Source of the DNA: a bacterium
GTDB lineage: Bacteria > Bacillota > Bacilli > Lactobacillales > Streptococcaceae
NCBI GenBank assembly: GCA_905221435.1
Contig: CAJNDD010000002.1
Coordinates: 1 to 64,000 of the forward strand
Reading direction: 5' to 3'
Length of the DNA: 64,000 nt
The position numbers and the translations under genes were made by a program. Under the pieces are notes generated by a model. It did not search any database. It was not told the DNA's origin and was given only the letters and a program-made list of their open reading frames with translations. Positions 39,009 to 51,043 of this stretch are shown here, in pieces. How positions within the stretch are numbered: the first letter of the stretch is position 1; each line of letters opens with the position of its first letter.

Positions 39009-41375
39009 ATGGAAGTTTATTTTTCAGGCACCATTGAACGCATTATTTTTGAAAATCCCAGTAATTTTTATCGCATCCTCCTCCTAGATATCGAAGATAC
39101 CAATGCGGAGGACTTTGACGATTTTGAAATCATCGTTACAGGAACCATGGCGGACGTGATTGAAGGGGAAGACTACACTTTTTGGGGACAAATCGTTCAG
39201 CACTCCAAGTACGGAGAACAACTGCAAATCAGCCGCTATGAGCGAGCAAAACCGACTCGAAAAGGGCTTGTCAAATACTTTTCTAGCAGCCATTTCAAGG
39301 GAATTGGTCTCAAAACGGCTCAAAAAATCGTGGATTGCTATGGTGACAATACCATAGACGAAATTCTGGAACATCCTGAAAAGCTAGAAGGCATCTCAGG
39401 ACTCTCTGCCCAAAACCGTGAGGCTTTCGTCTCTACCCTCCGTCTCAACTATGGGACAGAGATGGTCTTGGCAAAACTTGCCAACTACGGTATTCCCAAT
39501 AAACTAGCCTTTCAGATTCAAGACTTTTACAAGGAAGAAACTCTCGATATTGTCGAAAATTATCCCTACCAGCTGGTCGAGGATATCAAGGGTTTGGGTT
39601 TTACCATTGCTGACCAACTAGCGGAGGAACTAGGCATCGAAAGTCAGGCTCCCGAGCGCTTTCGTGCTGGCCTTGTCCACAGTCTCTTTCAAGGCTGTAT
39701 GGATACGGGCGATACCTACATGGAAGCCCGAGATTTGTTGGAACAGACCCTGACTCTCCTCGAGTCTTCCCGACCCGTGGAATTGGACCCCAGCCAAGTT
39801 GCCCAAGAACTCTCCTACCTCATCGAAGAAGACAAGGTTCAGCAGATTGATACCAAAATCTTTGATAACAGCCTCTTTTTCGCTGAGGAAGGCATTCGCA
39901 GTCACTTGGTTCGTATTCTTGAAAAAGGAAAGAAACAAAGTCAGGATTTGGAAACCATTCAAAAGCATATCGCTAGTGTTGAGGAAGAACTGGGTATTGA
40001 GTATGATAGCATCCAAAAGCAGGCTATCTGTGACGCTATCCAGAACAAGGTTTTTATCCTAACAGGTGGACCTGGTACTGGTAAGACGACTGTTATCAAT
40101 GGGATTATCGCTGTTTATGCCCTCTTAGAAGGAATTGACCTCAGGAAAAAAAGCAACCTGCCGATCCTTCTAGCAGCCCCAACTGGTCGAGCAGCTCGGC
40201 GCATGAATGAATTGACAGGTTTGCCTAGCGCGACCATACATCGTCATTTGGGAATGACTGGAGACGATGATACCAGTCATCTGGAAGATTATCTGGATGC
40301 CGACTTTATCATAGTAGATGAGTTTTCTATGGTGGATACTTGGCTAGCTAACCAACTCTTCTCCAACATCTCTTCTAACAGTAAAATTCTCATCGTGGGA
40401 GACAGTGACCAGCTACCGTCTGTCAGTCCTGGCCAGGTACTGGCTGACCTGCTCCAGATACCCCTGATTCCGCAGACGCGCTTGGAACGGATTTACCGTC
40501 AGAGCGAAGAATCAACTATCGTCACCTTGGCTAGTCAGATTCGACAGGGAATCTTGCCAGCTGACTTTACCCAGAAAAAGGCAGATCGCTCCTACTTTGA
40601 AATTGCTAGTGGTCATATCCCTGCAACGATTGAAAAGATCCTCGGTGCTGCCCTCAGAAGTGGCATTCCGGCTCGTGATATTCAGGTATTGGCGCCTATG
40701 TATCGAGGAACTGCTGGTATTGACGCCATCAACCAGCTCATGCAAGACTTGCTCAATCCTCAGCAAAAGGAGCAAGTTAGCTTTGAAGCAACTCAGTGTT
40801 ACTATCGAACAGGGGACAAGGTCATTCACCTAGTCAACGATGCCGAAGTCAATGTCTTTAACGGAGACCTAGGCTACATCACAGACCTGATTCCTGGAAA
40901 ATACACCGAGTCCAAACAAGACGAGATTATCATTGATTTTGATGGCAATGAGGTTGTCTACCCTCGAAATGAATGGTACAAGATTCGTCTGGCCTATGCC
41001 ATGAGTATCCATAAGTCTCAGGGAAGTGAGTTTCCTGTTGTCATCCTGCCCATCACCAGTGCTAGCAAGCGCATGCTGGAACGAAATCTCATCTACACAG
41101 CTATCACACGGGCCAAGAGCAAGCTCATCCTTCTTGGCGAATTACAGGCCTTTGACTATGCAGTCAAACATATTGGGACTGCTCGTAAGACCTATCTGAT
41201 TGAGCGTTTTCAGGATCTGGTCGATTCAGCTGACCAAACCAACCCAGCCCCTAGCAAAACGACAAATCATGAGAATTTTCCTCTATCCTACATCCTTACC
41301 GAGGAAAACTGGTCTAGTATTCCCGCTATGATTGGGATTACAGATGCAGACCTCAAAGAGATCTTTGGAAAATAG
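39009..41375 (+). CDS. recD2: ATP-dependent RecD2-type DNA helicase
   Basis: 788 aa SF1B 5'-3' helicase, present without RecBC partners. N-terminal OB/HhH region (about 1-190), Walker A GGPGTGKTT near residue 355, DEFSMVD (Walker B), and UvrD-like C-terminal motif AYAMSIHKSQGSEF, ending with the family tail. Preceded by a 148-base gap with no other gene. Acts in replication-fork repair. Ends in a bidirectional terminator shared with tig. Confidence 0.95.
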   Translation: MEVYFSGTIERIIFENPSNFYRILLLDIEDTNAEDFDDFEIIVTGTMADVIEGEDYTFWGQIVQHSKYGEQLQISRYERAKPTRKGLVKYFSSSHFKGIGLKTAQKIVDCYGDNTIDEILEHPEKLEGISGLSAQNREAFVSTLRLNYGTEMVLAKLANYGIPNKLAFQIQDFYKEETLDIVENYPYQLVEDIKGLGFTIADQLAEELGIESQAPERFRAGLVHSLFQGCMDTGDTYMEARDLLEQTLTLLESSRPVELDPSQVAQELSYLIEEDKVQQIDTKIFDNSLFFAEEGIRSHLVRILEKGKKQSQDLETIQKHIASVEEELGIEYDSIQKQAICDAIQNKVFILTGGPGTGKTTVINGIIAVYALLEGIDLRKKSNLPILLAAPTGRAARRMNELTGLPSATIHRHLGMTGDDDTSHLEDYLDADFIIVDEFSMVDTWLANQLFSNISSNSKILIVGDSDQLPSVSPGQVLADLLQIPLIPQTRLERIYRQSEESTIVTLASQIRQGILPADFTQKKADRSYFEIASGHIPATIEKILGAALRSGIPARDIQVLAPMYRGTAGIDAINQLMQDLLNPQQKEQVSFEATQCYYRTGDKVIHLVNDAEVNVFNGDLGYITDLIPGKYTESKQDEIIIDFDGNEVVYPRNEWYKIRLAYAMSIHKSQGSEFPVVILPITSASKRMLERNLIYTAITRAKSKLILLGELQAFDYAVKHIGTARKTYLIERFQDLVDSADQTNPAPSKTTNHENFPLSYILTEENWSSIPAMIGITDADLKEIFGK

Positions 41376-41383
41376 ACCATAAG

Positions 41384-41411
41384 AAAACCCACCTAATCAG
41401 GTGGGCTTTTT
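41384..41411. terminator. Bidirectional terminator between recD2 and tig
   Basis: AAAACCCACCT / AGGTGGGCTTTTT, 9-bp GC-rich stem with 4-base loop and T-run in both directions; eight bases after recD2 and 12 from the tig stop. Confidence 0.92.
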
Positions 41412-41422
41412 CTCTTTTAAGA

Positions 41423-42706
41423 TTATTTTACTGTTGCTGTACTTGTGATCAATTCAACAGCTTTTTTGATTGCGATATCGTGTTTCAACATATCAGCTGA
41501 AAGCAAGTTTTGTACTTGTGCCACTTCCATGTTGTAAGTTGTAGCCAATTGTTCGATTTCTTTTTGGATTTCTTCTTCAGTAGCGTCAAATCCTTCAGCC
41601 TTCGCAACTGTTTCGATAACAAGGTTAGTCTTCGTACGTGACTCAGCTTCTGCTTCGTATTGTTTGTGAAGGTCTTCTTGAGTAGTTCCAGTGATTTGGA
41701 AGTACATGTCAGGGTTGATACCTTGACGTTGCAAGTTTCCAAGGAATTCATTTACTGAGCGGTGAACTTCTTCGTGGATCATTTCTTCTGGAAGTTCTAC
41801 GATCTCAGCGTTTTCTACAGCTTTATCGATTGCTGCACCTTCAAGGGCATCTTTGTATGCTTCTTCTTTCGCAGCAGTCAATTCTTTGCGGTATTTTTCT
41901 TTCAATTCGTCAAGAGTTTCCACTTCTTCGTCGATGTCTTTTGCAAGTTCATCGTCAAGAGCTGGAACTTCTTTAGCTTTTACTTCGTGGATAGTTGTTA
42001 CGAATTTAGCTTCTTTACCTGCAAGGTCTTCTGCTTGGTAGTCTTCTGGGAATGTTACGACAACGTCAACAGTTTCGCCAGCTGAGTGTCCAACCAATTG
42101 GTCTTCAAAACCAGGAATGAATTGACCTGATCCAAGTCCAAGTGAGAAGTTTTCACCTTTTCCGCCGTCAAATTCAACACCATCGATAGAACCAACGAAG
42201 TCAATCACAACAGTGTCGCCATTTTCAGCAGCACCTTCTTTGATAACCAATTCAGCCAAGTTGTTGCGTTCGCGTTCGATACGCTCTTCAACGTCAGCAT
42301 CTGTAACTTCTTTTTCTACATCTACTGATACCTCAAGGTTTTTGTAGTCACCCAATTTTACTTCAGGTTTTGTCACGACTTCAGCAGTGATAACCCAGTC
42401 TTGACCTTTTTCCATTGAAGTGACGTCAATTTTTGGTTGCGCAACTACTTCAAGACCAGCTTCTTTTACAGCTGCTTCATAAGCGTTTGGCAAAAGGGCG
42501 TTCAACACATCTTGGTAAAGTGTTTCTTCACCAAATTTTTTATCAAAGATAGGACGTGGAAGGTGACCTTTACGGAAACCTGGAACGTTAAGAGTTTTCT
42601 TTACTGAGTTGAAGACACGGTCCACTTCTGGTTTGATTTGGTCTTGAGAGATTGTGAAAGTCAAGACACCACGGTTTGTTTCTTTGTTTTCAAATGATAC
42701 AGACAT
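41423..42706 (-). CDS. tig: Trigger factor
   Basis: 427 aa ribosome-associated chaperone with peptidyl-prolyl isomerase activity. N-terminal ribosome-binding domain with [11 protein letters not shown] signature (about 45-55), FKBP-type PPIase (about 150-245, [20 protein letters not shown]), and helical chaperone C-terminus. Single gene with its own promoter. Confidence 0.97.
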   Translation of the reverse strand: MSVSFENKETNRGVLTFTISQDQIKPEVDRVFNSVKKTLNVPGFRKGHLPRPIFDKKFGEETLYQDVLNALLPNAYEAAVKEAGLEVVAQPKIDVTSMEKGQDWVITAEVVTKPEVKLGDYKNLEVSVDVEKEVTDADVEERIERERNNLAELVIKEGAAENGDTVVIDFVGSIDGVEFDGGKGENFSLGLGSGQFIPGFEDQLVGHSAGETVDVVVTFPEDYQAEDLAGKEAKFVTTIHEVKAKEVPALDDELAKDIDEEVETLDELKEKYRKELTAAKEEAYKDALEGAAIDKAVENAEIVELPEEMIHEEVHRSVNEFLGNLQRQGINPDMYFQITGTTQEDLHKQYEAEAESRTKTNLVIETVAKAEGFDATEEEIQKEIEQLATTYNMEVAQVQNLLSADMLKHDIAIKKAVELITSTATVK

Positions 42707-42743
42707 TCTGTCATTTCTCCTTAAAATTTTTTAAATACAGTCT

Positions 42744-42773
42744 ATTATAACATAAACGGGCGACTTTTTTCAA
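42744..42773 (-). promoter_or_regulatory. Promoter of tig
   Basis: TTGAAA (42768-42773), 18-base spacer, TATAAT (42744-42749) with TG extension (ATGTTATAAT) on the minus strand. Confidence 0.85.
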
Positions 42774-42798
42774 GTAATGAATGCGCTTTTCAACGATG

Positions 42799-43455
42799 CT
42801 AAAGGTACTTGCTGGCTTCCTTGATACTAAGTTCATCCATTCTTTTCTTATTCTTTTCAATAAAACGTGCTACCCATTCGGGATTGGTCTTGGAGTAGTC
42901 TCTTAGAGCCCAGCCGATAGCTTTGTTGATAAAAAATTCTGTCTGGTCCAGATTGTTGAGCAGGATCTTTTCCATCAGTTGGACATTTGTTTTCTCTTTT
43001 CTTAACAACTGGTGGTCAATAGCGACTCGTCTCAGCCAGATATTGTCTGATAGGCTCCATTTTAAAATCATTTCTTCAAGTTCCGGATAGTCGGCTACCA
43101 AACTTCCTACTACTCTGTCTAGAATATCTACCGTGTCCCACCAAGGCTTGGTCACGACCAGGCGCTCAAGCTTAGGCAAATCGTCCTTCGTTAGATAAAA
43201 CTGCATGGCTTTCAAATAGTTGGCCGCCACATATTGGTATTCTCTAGGCTCCTTTTCCCAGCAAGTGTCTACAAAATCCCAGTCAATATCTCTTGTTTTT
43301 TTCGCGCTTGGAAAGTACTTTTTATAGAGTGCATTTCTTTCAGGACCTGCAATGCCTAGAAAGGGAAATTGATGGCGCATATAGGCTTCCATAGGCCCTG
43401 CTTTTTCAGGGACTTTTGTTGCTTCTAGCTCCTCAAGTAAATCTGCAAGACTCAT
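42799..43455 (-). CDS. DNA alkylation repair enzyme (AlkD-like HEAT repeat glycosylase)
   Basis: 218 aa, all-helical HEAT-like repeat protein. The AlkD pattern is present: EAYMRHQFPFLGI, KPWWDTVDIL with an Asp that could be catalytic, WLRRVAIDHQLL and FINKAIGWALRDYSKTNP. It would excise alkylated bases. Its start abuts the stop of liaR without a gap, so it is cotranscribed with liaFSR. Confidence 0.9.
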   Translation of the reverse strand: MSLADLLEELEATKVPEKAGPMEAYMRHQFPFLGIAGPERNALYKKYFPSAKKTRDIDWDFVDTCWEKEPREYQYVAANYLKAMQFYLTKDDLPKLERLVVTKPWWDTVDILDRVVGSLVADYPELEEMILKWSLSDNIWLRRVAIDHQLLRKEKTNVQLMEKILLNNLDQTEFFINKAIGWALRDYSKTNPEWVARFIEKNKKRMDELSIKEASKYL

Positions 43456-44088
43456 CTAAAAGTCCTCCTGCCCGACCAAGTGGTGCTGAAAGGCATAGAC
43501 CGCTGCCTGGGTGCGATCACTGACCTCAAGTTTGGCAAGGATATTGGACACATGGGTCTTGACCGTCTTGAGAGAGATAAAGAGTTCATCTGCGATGCGC
43601 TGATTTTCGTAGCCCTTGGCGATGAGTTGAAGCACATCTCGCTCACGCGCAGTCAAGTCCTCATGAAGCTCGATATGATTGCGGTGGTATTCGACCTTCT
43701 TGCTGACCTCTTGTTCAATGGCCAGCTCTCCAGCAGCCACCTTGCGGACAGCGTGGAGCAATTCATCTGCACTAGAAGTCTTGAGCATATAACCTTTGGC
43801 ACCCGCATTCAAGACCGGCATGATTTTTTCATTGTCCAAGTAAGAGGTCACAATCAAAATCTTGGCTTCAGGCCATTCTTTGAGGATGGCCAAGGTCGCG
43901 TCAATCCCATTCATCTCAGGCATGACAATATCCATGACAATGACATCTGGGCGCAGTTCCAAGGCCAAGTCAATACCTTGAGCCCCATTGGCAGCCTCGC
44001 CGACAACTTCCACATCGTCTTGGAGATCAAAATAGCTTTTCAAGCCCAATCGAACCATTTCATGGTCATCTACCAGTAAAATTTTCAT
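43456..44088 (-). CDS. liaR: Response regulator LiaR (NarL/LuxR type)
   Basis: 210 aa. Receiver domain with phospho-acceptor Asp53 (VIVMDIVMPEMNG) and a LuxR-type helix-turn-helix at the C-terminus (LTARERDVLQLIAKGYENQRIADEL). Partner of LiaS in cell-envelope stress (pneumococcal TCS03 equivalent). Nine bases from the kinase gene. Confidence 0.94.
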   Translation of the reverse strand: MKILLVDDHEMVRLGLKSYFDLQDDVEVVGEAANGAQGIDLALELRPDVIVMDIVMPEMNGIDATLAILKEWPEAKILIVTSYLDNEKIMPVLNAGAKGYMLKTSSADELLHAVRKVAAGELAIEQEVSKKVEYHRNHIELHEDLTARERDVLQLIAKGYENQRIADELFISLKTVKTHVSNILAKLEVSDRTQAAVYAFQHHLVGQEDF

Positions 44089-44097
44089 CTCTACTCC

Positions 44098-45096
44098 TTA
44101 TAATTCCTTATCTAACAGGGGAATACGGATATCAACCGCCAGTCCTTGCTTTGGAGCTGTCAAAAGTTGAACCGTTCCTGCCATATCTTCAACCCGCTCC
44201 TTGATATTTCGCAGTCCATAACTCAAGTCGTCTAAACTCCCTAACTGGAAACCAATCCCATTATCCACCACTTTCATCTGCAATTCAACATCCGTCTGAT
44301 AGAGGTAGACATCTAGACAAGATGCCTGAGCATGGCGAAGGGTATTGCTGATCAACTCCTGCAAAATACGGAAGATATGTTCTTCAATCTTCTTGGGCAA
44401 TTTAGACACATTCTGCTTGAGACTAACCTTGAGATCACTCTTGTCCTCAAGCTCTTTTAAGAGGATTTGAATCCCCTCAATTAAACTCTTCTCTTCCAAC
44501 TCAACAGGTCGCAAATGTAGGAGCAAGACCCGCAGATCTTTCTGGGCTGTTTCAAGGATGGCTGCGACACTTTGCAACTGGGGCTGCATCTTTTCTCTAT
44601 CTAGCTTCAAAGCCTGCTGACTGACACCCGATAAAATCATATGGGCTGCAAACAACTCCTGACTAACCGTATCATGTAAGTCACGTGCTATCCGCTTCCG
44701 CTCTTTCTCGATGATTGCTTCTTCCTTGACCAGACTTTGATTTTCAGCCTTTTGAACAGCCTCAGTCAAGAGATTGAGCTTACCAGACAAGGACTTAAAA
44801 CTGGCGTCCAAGTCTGGATCTGCAAAGGCAACCACCTCTTTTCCTGCTAGCAGTCGCTTGAGATTGACTTGCATTTTTCTGCGAGAGACTTCTTCTATCA
44901 CGCGCCAAAAAAGGACAAAAAAGAAGGTCATGGAAAGGCTAAAGACCAAGATCAAGAAGATGAGTTTCTCTGTTTTCTCGATATCCTGTAGCAAATAGGA
45001 CCAGTCTAGTTCAAAAATATCAAGCAGACTATTAGCCAAAAAGAGAATAAAGAGGAGTGAAGTCAGGCCGATTAACAGGTACGATTGCTTTTTCAT
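44098..45096 (-). CDS. liaS: Sensor histidine kinase LiaS
   Basis: 332 aa. Two N-terminal transmembrane helices (about 5-25, 42-65) with almost no extracellular loop, the intramembrane-sensing type. HisKA_3 dimerisation domain with His141 (ARDLHDTVSQELFAAHM) and HATPase with DNGIGFQLG. Overlaps liaF by four bases. Confidence 0.93.
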   Translation of the reverse strand: MKKQSYLLIGLTSLLFILFLANSLLDIFELDWSYLLQDIEKTEKLIFLILVFSLSMTFFFVLFWRVIEEVSRRKMQVNLKRLLAGKEVVAFADPDLDASFKSLSGKLNLLTEAVQKAENQSLVKEEAIIEKERKRIARDLHDTVSQELFAAHMILSGVSQQALKLDREKMQPQLQSVAAILETAQKDLRVLLLHLRPVELEEKSLIEGIQILLKELEDKSDLKVSLKQNVSKLPKKIEEHIFRILQELISNTLRHAQASCLDVYLYQTDVELQMKVVDNGIGFQLGSLDDLSYGLRNIKERVEDMAGTVQLLTAPKQGLAVDIRIPLLDKEL

Positions 45097-45791
45097 CCTC
45101 TGACCACCTCCACATCACCAACCATACTGGTCAAGAAAATCTTGACACTCTTGTTACTCTTGAGATAGTCCCTGGTTTCCTGATGATAGTGTTCATTACG
45201 GAGGGCCCGCTTAGGTTGATGGAGGAATGTTAAATCTCCATAGAGGCAGTTGACACTGAGGCTGATTTCCACATCTACAGGTACGATAATCCTAGTCGTT
45301 CCGACAATCTTTCTAAGGATAATGACATTGTCATGATTGGTTAGGATAACTCTTTCTAGATGAATGGTGTCCTTACCCATGAGGCGAAAGAGATTGATAT
45401 CGTCAAACTGGCAGGTCTGGTGACTAGAGAAATGGTGGAGATTGCCAAACCAAGGATTGCGTTCATTTTTTACCGTCACCACCTCTTCAAAGACCAAGTC
45501 CGTATCCCCTCTTTCTTGATTCATCATCGGATAGAGAAGAAAGAGACTGTATATGACCGCCACAAAGATAGCTAAAATCACAAAGGGATTGAGCATGACG
45601 ATGAAAAAGAAAAGAATAGTCGCCACAAGGAGGAAAACGTTGTTGCCCTCTTTACCTGTATAATAGCGGAGCAAGAGCAAAAAGAGGAATAGAATCAGCA
45701 GAAAACGCGAAAAATGCTCTGATACCATCAAAATCAGAGCTCCCGTCAACAGACAGGCTTCAATAAATAAAAAGATTTGAAATTTTTTCAT
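45093..45791 (-). CDS. liaF: LiaF, inhibitor of the LiaSR system
   Basis: 232 aa. Three or four N-terminal transmembrane helices (to about residue 90) followed by the LiaF C-terminal beta domain (NPWFGNLHHFSSHQTCQFDDINLFRLMGKDTIHL). It keeps LiaS inactive without stress (family knowledge). First gene of liaF-liaS-liaR-alkD. Confidence 0.92.
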   Translation of the reverse strand: MKKFQIFLFIEACLLTGALILMVSEHFSRFLLILFLFLLLLRYYTGKEGNNVFLLVATILFFFIVMLNPFVILAIFVAVIYSLFLLYPMMNQERGDTDLVFEEVVTVKNERNPWFGNLHHFSSHQTCQFDDINLFRLMGKDTIHLERVILTNHDNVIILRKIVGTTRIIVPVDVEISLSVNCLYGDLTFLHQPKRALRNEHYHQETRDYLKSNKSVKIFLTSMVGDVEVVRG

Positions 45792-45877
45792 AGATGCATC
45801 CTCTCCCTTCTATTTTATCACAATTCAAAAAAGACGCATCCGTCTGAGGATGGAAAAAGCGCTTGACAAAGAGAGAC

Positions 45878-45908
45878 AAAAAAGGTCGGGATTCTTGTCC
45901 CGACCTCT
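45878..45908 (-). terminator. Terminator of the mevalonate operon
   Basis: GGTCGGGA / TCCCGACC 8-bp GC stem and TTTTTT on the minus strand, overlapping the last bases before the fni stop. Confidence 0.9.
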
Positions 45909-47887
<1,979 letters not shown>

Positions 47888-47901
<14 letters not shown>

Positions 47902-48841
47902 CTTGACTCAAATCCTTTGTTTTTGACACAATCAAGCGGTAACGTTGACCAAAGATTTCAGATAAATGCTCCAAGTCTTCCTCTTGACAGAGGACCTTAA
48001 CATTGGGACCGGCATCCATGGTAAAGTAGCAAGCCTCTCCTTGCTCACGAAGTTGGCGGACAAAGTCCATCGCTTCATAGGAAGCATCCGTTAGATATGA
48101 AAAGGCTGGATTAGCAGTTTTTGTCGTAGCGTGCATGGCTAGGGCATTTTTCTCCGTTAATTCCCCAACCTTGGCAAAGTCATTCTCTTTGAGATAAACC
48201 AGCATATCTTGATAGTCTTTCTCAGACTGGCGCACCCAGTCGTCAAAGGTCGTCGAGGTTTCCACACAGAGTTTCATCCCATCACGGCTAGAAATTGGTT
48301 TTTTCTTGTCCTCCAGCACCAACATAATCATAGCTAGTTTCAAGTCTGTCTCTACAGGGTAAATTTCCCCACTATCCTTATCCCAGGCACCTAACGGTCC
48401 ATAAAAACTACGAGAGGAAGAACCTGAGGCAAACTTAGCTTCCTGCGCCAACTGACTCCTATCCAATCCAAGCTGGAAATAAGCATTGCAAGCCTTGACC
48501 AAGGCGGACAAACCACTGGAACTTGAGGATAAACCAGCTGCGGTAGGCATGTTGTTTTGAGTATCGATACGGACAAAACCTTCCCCAGCTGGACGGTAGC
48601 GGTCAATAATCTTGCTCATCTTGGCATGCTCAGCCTCATTTTGTAACTGACTATTGATATAAAAGGTATCAGCAGTCGCATCCGTCGGTAGAGGCGACAA
48701 GGTCGTCTCTGTATACATGTTTTCCAAAGTCAGAGAGATACTGCTAGTAGCAGGTACCATCTCTTTTTCTTTTTTCTTTCCCCAATATTTGATAATGGCA
48801 ATATTTGCGTAGGAACGTACTGTTACAGGCCCTCGATCCAT
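47888..48841 (-). CDS. mvaD: Diphosphomevalonate decarboxylase
   Basis: 317 aa GHMP-fold enzyme making isopentenyl diphosphate. N-terminal SYANIAIIKYWGKKK, ATP loop AAGLSSSSSGLSALV, and TMDAGPNVKVLC near the C-terminus. Overlaps both neighbours, so the operon is very tightly packed. Confidence 0.96.
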
Positions 48842-49701
48842 GTCTGAACAGCTCCTTTCTCTTCTAATCGTTTTGCTAGTTCTTGTGCTTGACCCAGATT
48901 GGCTACCAAGGCAATAATACAGCCTCCTAGCCCACCACCACTCATCTTGGCACCTAGGGCACCATGGCTAAGAGCCGTTTCAACCAGGGAGTCTGCCTCA
49001 GGGCTGCTGACACCAATTTCTTTTAAATGTAAATGCGCTTGACTGAGGATTTGTCCCAGTTCTTCAGCATCTTTTCGTCTAATCGCATCTTCTGCTCGCT
49101 GGGTCAATTCTCCCAAGGCATGCAAAAACGGCAGAGCATCCTTCCCCTTGCTTTGAACCACTTGGATAGCTTCACGAGTGTGACCATACACGCCCGTATC
49201 AGCAATCACCAAATAGGCGGATAAGTTCATCTCAAATTCTGTAAAACCAACATTCTTGATAAAGCGAATGGGCTGGTCACTGAGACAGGTCTTAGCATCC
49301 AAACCACTAGGATTCATATGAGCAATCATCTCAGCCCGATTGACCAAGATTTCTAGCACATCGTGAGGCAGGTCAGCTTGATAGTAGTCAAAAACCGCAC
49401 GAATGGCCGCTATGCTGATAGCCGCTGACGAACCCATTCCCCGCTTTTCAGGGATAGCCGAGGCAATCACACAGCGAATGCAGGCTTCTTTGATATCCAA
49501 ATATTCTAGCGAGGCATACACAGCCATGGACAAGGTGTCCTCCTCATAGAGGCGCCAAGGACTTTCAGCAGGGACTACCTTACAAGTCACTTCCACCTCT
49601 AAGAGAGGCAGAGAGATGGCAGGATAGCCGTATACGACCGCATGCTCCCCTATTAAAATAATCTTACTATGTGCCTGACCGACACCAACTTTTTTTGTCA
49701 T
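48823..49701 (-). CDS. mvaK1: Mevalonate kinase
   Basis: 292 aa. GHMP kinase with GEHAVVYGYPAIS, ATP loop KRGMGSSAAISIAAI and GAKMSGGGLGGCIIAL. First kinase of the lower mevalonate pathway and first gene of the operon here; in pneumococcus this enzyme is inhibited by diphosphomevalonate. The upper pathway (mvaA/mvaS) is not in the window. Confidence 0.96.
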   Translation of the reverse strand: MTKKVGVGQAHSKIILIGEHAVVYGYPAISLPLLEVEVTCKVVPAESPWRLYEEDTLSMAVYASLEYLDIKEACIRCVIASAIPEKRGMGSSAAISIAAIRAVFDYYQADLPHDVLEILVNRAEMIAHMNPSGLDAKTCLSDQPIRFIKNVGFTEFEMNLSAYLVIADTGVYGHTREAIQVVQSKGKDALPFLHALGELTQRAEDAIRRKDAEELGQILSQAHLHLKEIGVSSPEADSLVETALSHGALGAKMSGGGLGGCIIALVANLGQAQELAKRLEEKGAVQTWIEGL

Positions 49702-49782
49702 GTTTTCCTTTAACCAGACGAAAAGACCGTCTTACTTTTCATACAGTAGTATTTTCTCCTATCTATTTTATTATATTTTCAC

Positions 49783-49813
49783 AAAAAAAGCGATTGTTTC
49801 CTTCACAATCGCC
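49783..49813 (-). terminator. Terminator of the choline-binding protein gene
   Basis: GGCGATTGT / ACAATCGC stem with 7-base loop and seven Ts on the minus strand, seven bases beyond the stop codon. Confidence 0.92.
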
Positions 49814-49820
49814 TCTTTCA

Positions 49821-50945
49821 TTATTGGACCCATTCGCCATTATAGTTGACGTAGTAGCCATCTACTCTTGTACTAACTGCTAAAGCACCTAAACTATAAG
49901 CATAGTACCATTTGCCATTAACCTGGAACCAACCTGTCTTCATATCGCCATTACTTGCATTTAGATAATACCAAGTCGAACCTTCCTGATACCAGCCAGT
50001 TGCCATAGCTCCTGATGAACGAAGATAGTACCACTTGTTACCGACATAAGCCCAACCTGTCTTCATATCGCCATTTGGATCGTCTAAATAATACCAAGTT
50101 GAACCATCTTGATACCAGCCAGTTGCCATGGCTCCTGATGAACGGAGGTAGTACCACTTGTTACCGACATAAGCCCAGCCTGTCTTCATATCTCCATTTT
50201 GAGCATCTAGATAATACCAAGTTGAACCATCTTGATACCAGCCAGTTGCCATAGCTCCTGATGAACGGAGGTAGTACCACTTATTACTTAGATATTTCCA
50301 ACCAGTTTGCATAATGCCAGTTGCTGGATCTAAATAGTACCAAGTCGAATCATCGTTTATCCAGCCTGCACGTCTTTCACCACCAATATAGTTTTCTCCA
50401 TTAATTTCCGTTTTAGCTAGATAATACCAATTAGATTGGTCATAAAGCCAACCTGTCTCTAAAGAATGATTTTGATTAAAATAATAGTTCGTGTAAAAAC
50501 TCTTCTCTTCTTTATCTTCCGGGTTTGTACGTTTTTCCCCATACTTTCTTCCAACACTGTCTTTAGTTTTAACCTCTAATGCTTTCCAACCAACAAACTC
50601 TTGTAGCACTCCATTTTTGTCAAAGTAGTACCATTCTGGCATTGGGGAACCTTCTAATCTTATGCCATTAGGGTAAGGACCAATTGTATATCCTTTAACT
50701 GGCATTGGAATGTATTGCCAACCAACAACCATTTCACCATTATAATCAAAATAATAGGTCTTGCCATCAATCACTCGCCAGTCCGTTTCTTTGATGTCAC
50801 CCTTCTTGTAGTAGGTTCTACCATTTTCTTGGACAAATTGCCAGCCTTCCGAATCAGCATCATCCGCCAATACTGTACTGGTCGCTAGCAAGCCGAAGAA
50901 AAACACTGCTAGTCCAACTCGCATCATTTTTTTCAAAAATTTCAT
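49821..50945 (-). CDS. Choline-binding surface protein
   Basis: 374 aa. Signal peptide residues 1-27 (basic MKFLKKMMR, hydrophobic core, VLA/DD site). The rest is almost wholly choline-binding repeats of the GW-x-WYYL-x-G-x-M-x-TGW type, about a dozen, so the protein should anchor to phosphocholine on teichoic acids. No catalytic domain is seen, which resembles the CbpC/CbpF/CbpJ group beside gnd in pneumococcus. Repeats in the C-terminal half are nearly identical at DNA level with a period of about 123 bp (about 49920-50290). A terminal non-repeat tail VDGYYVNYNGEWVQ closes it. Function beyond cell-surface binding is unknown. Confidence 0.93.
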   Translation of the reverse strand: MKFLKKMMRVGLAVFFFGLLATSTVLADDADSEGWQFVQENGRTYYKKGDIKETDWRVIDGKTYYFDYNGEMVVGWQYIPMPVKGYTIGPYPNGIRLEGSPMPEWYYFDKNGVLQEFVGWKALEVKTKDSVGRKYGEKRTNPEDKEEKSFYTNYYFNQNHSLETGWLYDQSNWYYLAKTEINGENYIGGERRAGWINDDSTWYYLDPATGIMQTGWKYLSNKWYYLRSSGAMATGWYQDGSTWYYLDAQNGDMKTGWAYVGNKWYYLRSSGAMATGWYQDGSTWYYLDDPNGDMKTGWAYVGNKWYYLRSSGAMATGWYQEGSTWYYLNASNGDMKTGWFQVNGKWYYAYSLGALAVSTRVDGYYVNYNGEWVQ

Positions 50946-50965
50946 TTTAGTATCCTCCGCAACTG

Positions 50966-50994
50966 ATTATAGCAAAGGCTTTACCGTATGTCAA
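50966..50994 (-). promoter_or_regulatory. Consensus promoter of the choline-binding protein gene
   Basis: Perfect TTGACA (50989-50994), 17-base spacer, perfect TATAAT (50966-50971) on the minus strand, so the gene is likely strongly expressed. GGAGG-type RBS (GCGGAGGATAC) lies between promoter and start. Confidence 0.92.
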
Positions 50995-51010
50995 TATATA
51001 GGAATTCCTC

Positions 51011-51042
51011 AAAAAAAGCAGTTACACAACTGCAACTGCTTT
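51011..51042 (-). terminator. Terminator of gnd-ritR
   Basis: GCAGTT / AACTGC arms with a 10-base loop and seven Ts on the minus strand, right after the ritR stop. Confidence 0.8.
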
Positions 51043-51043
51043 T

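Noticed and set aside
43480..44079. 199-aa frame antisense to liaR
   Set aside because: Spans only the length of liaR on the other strand; no family pattern or RBS.
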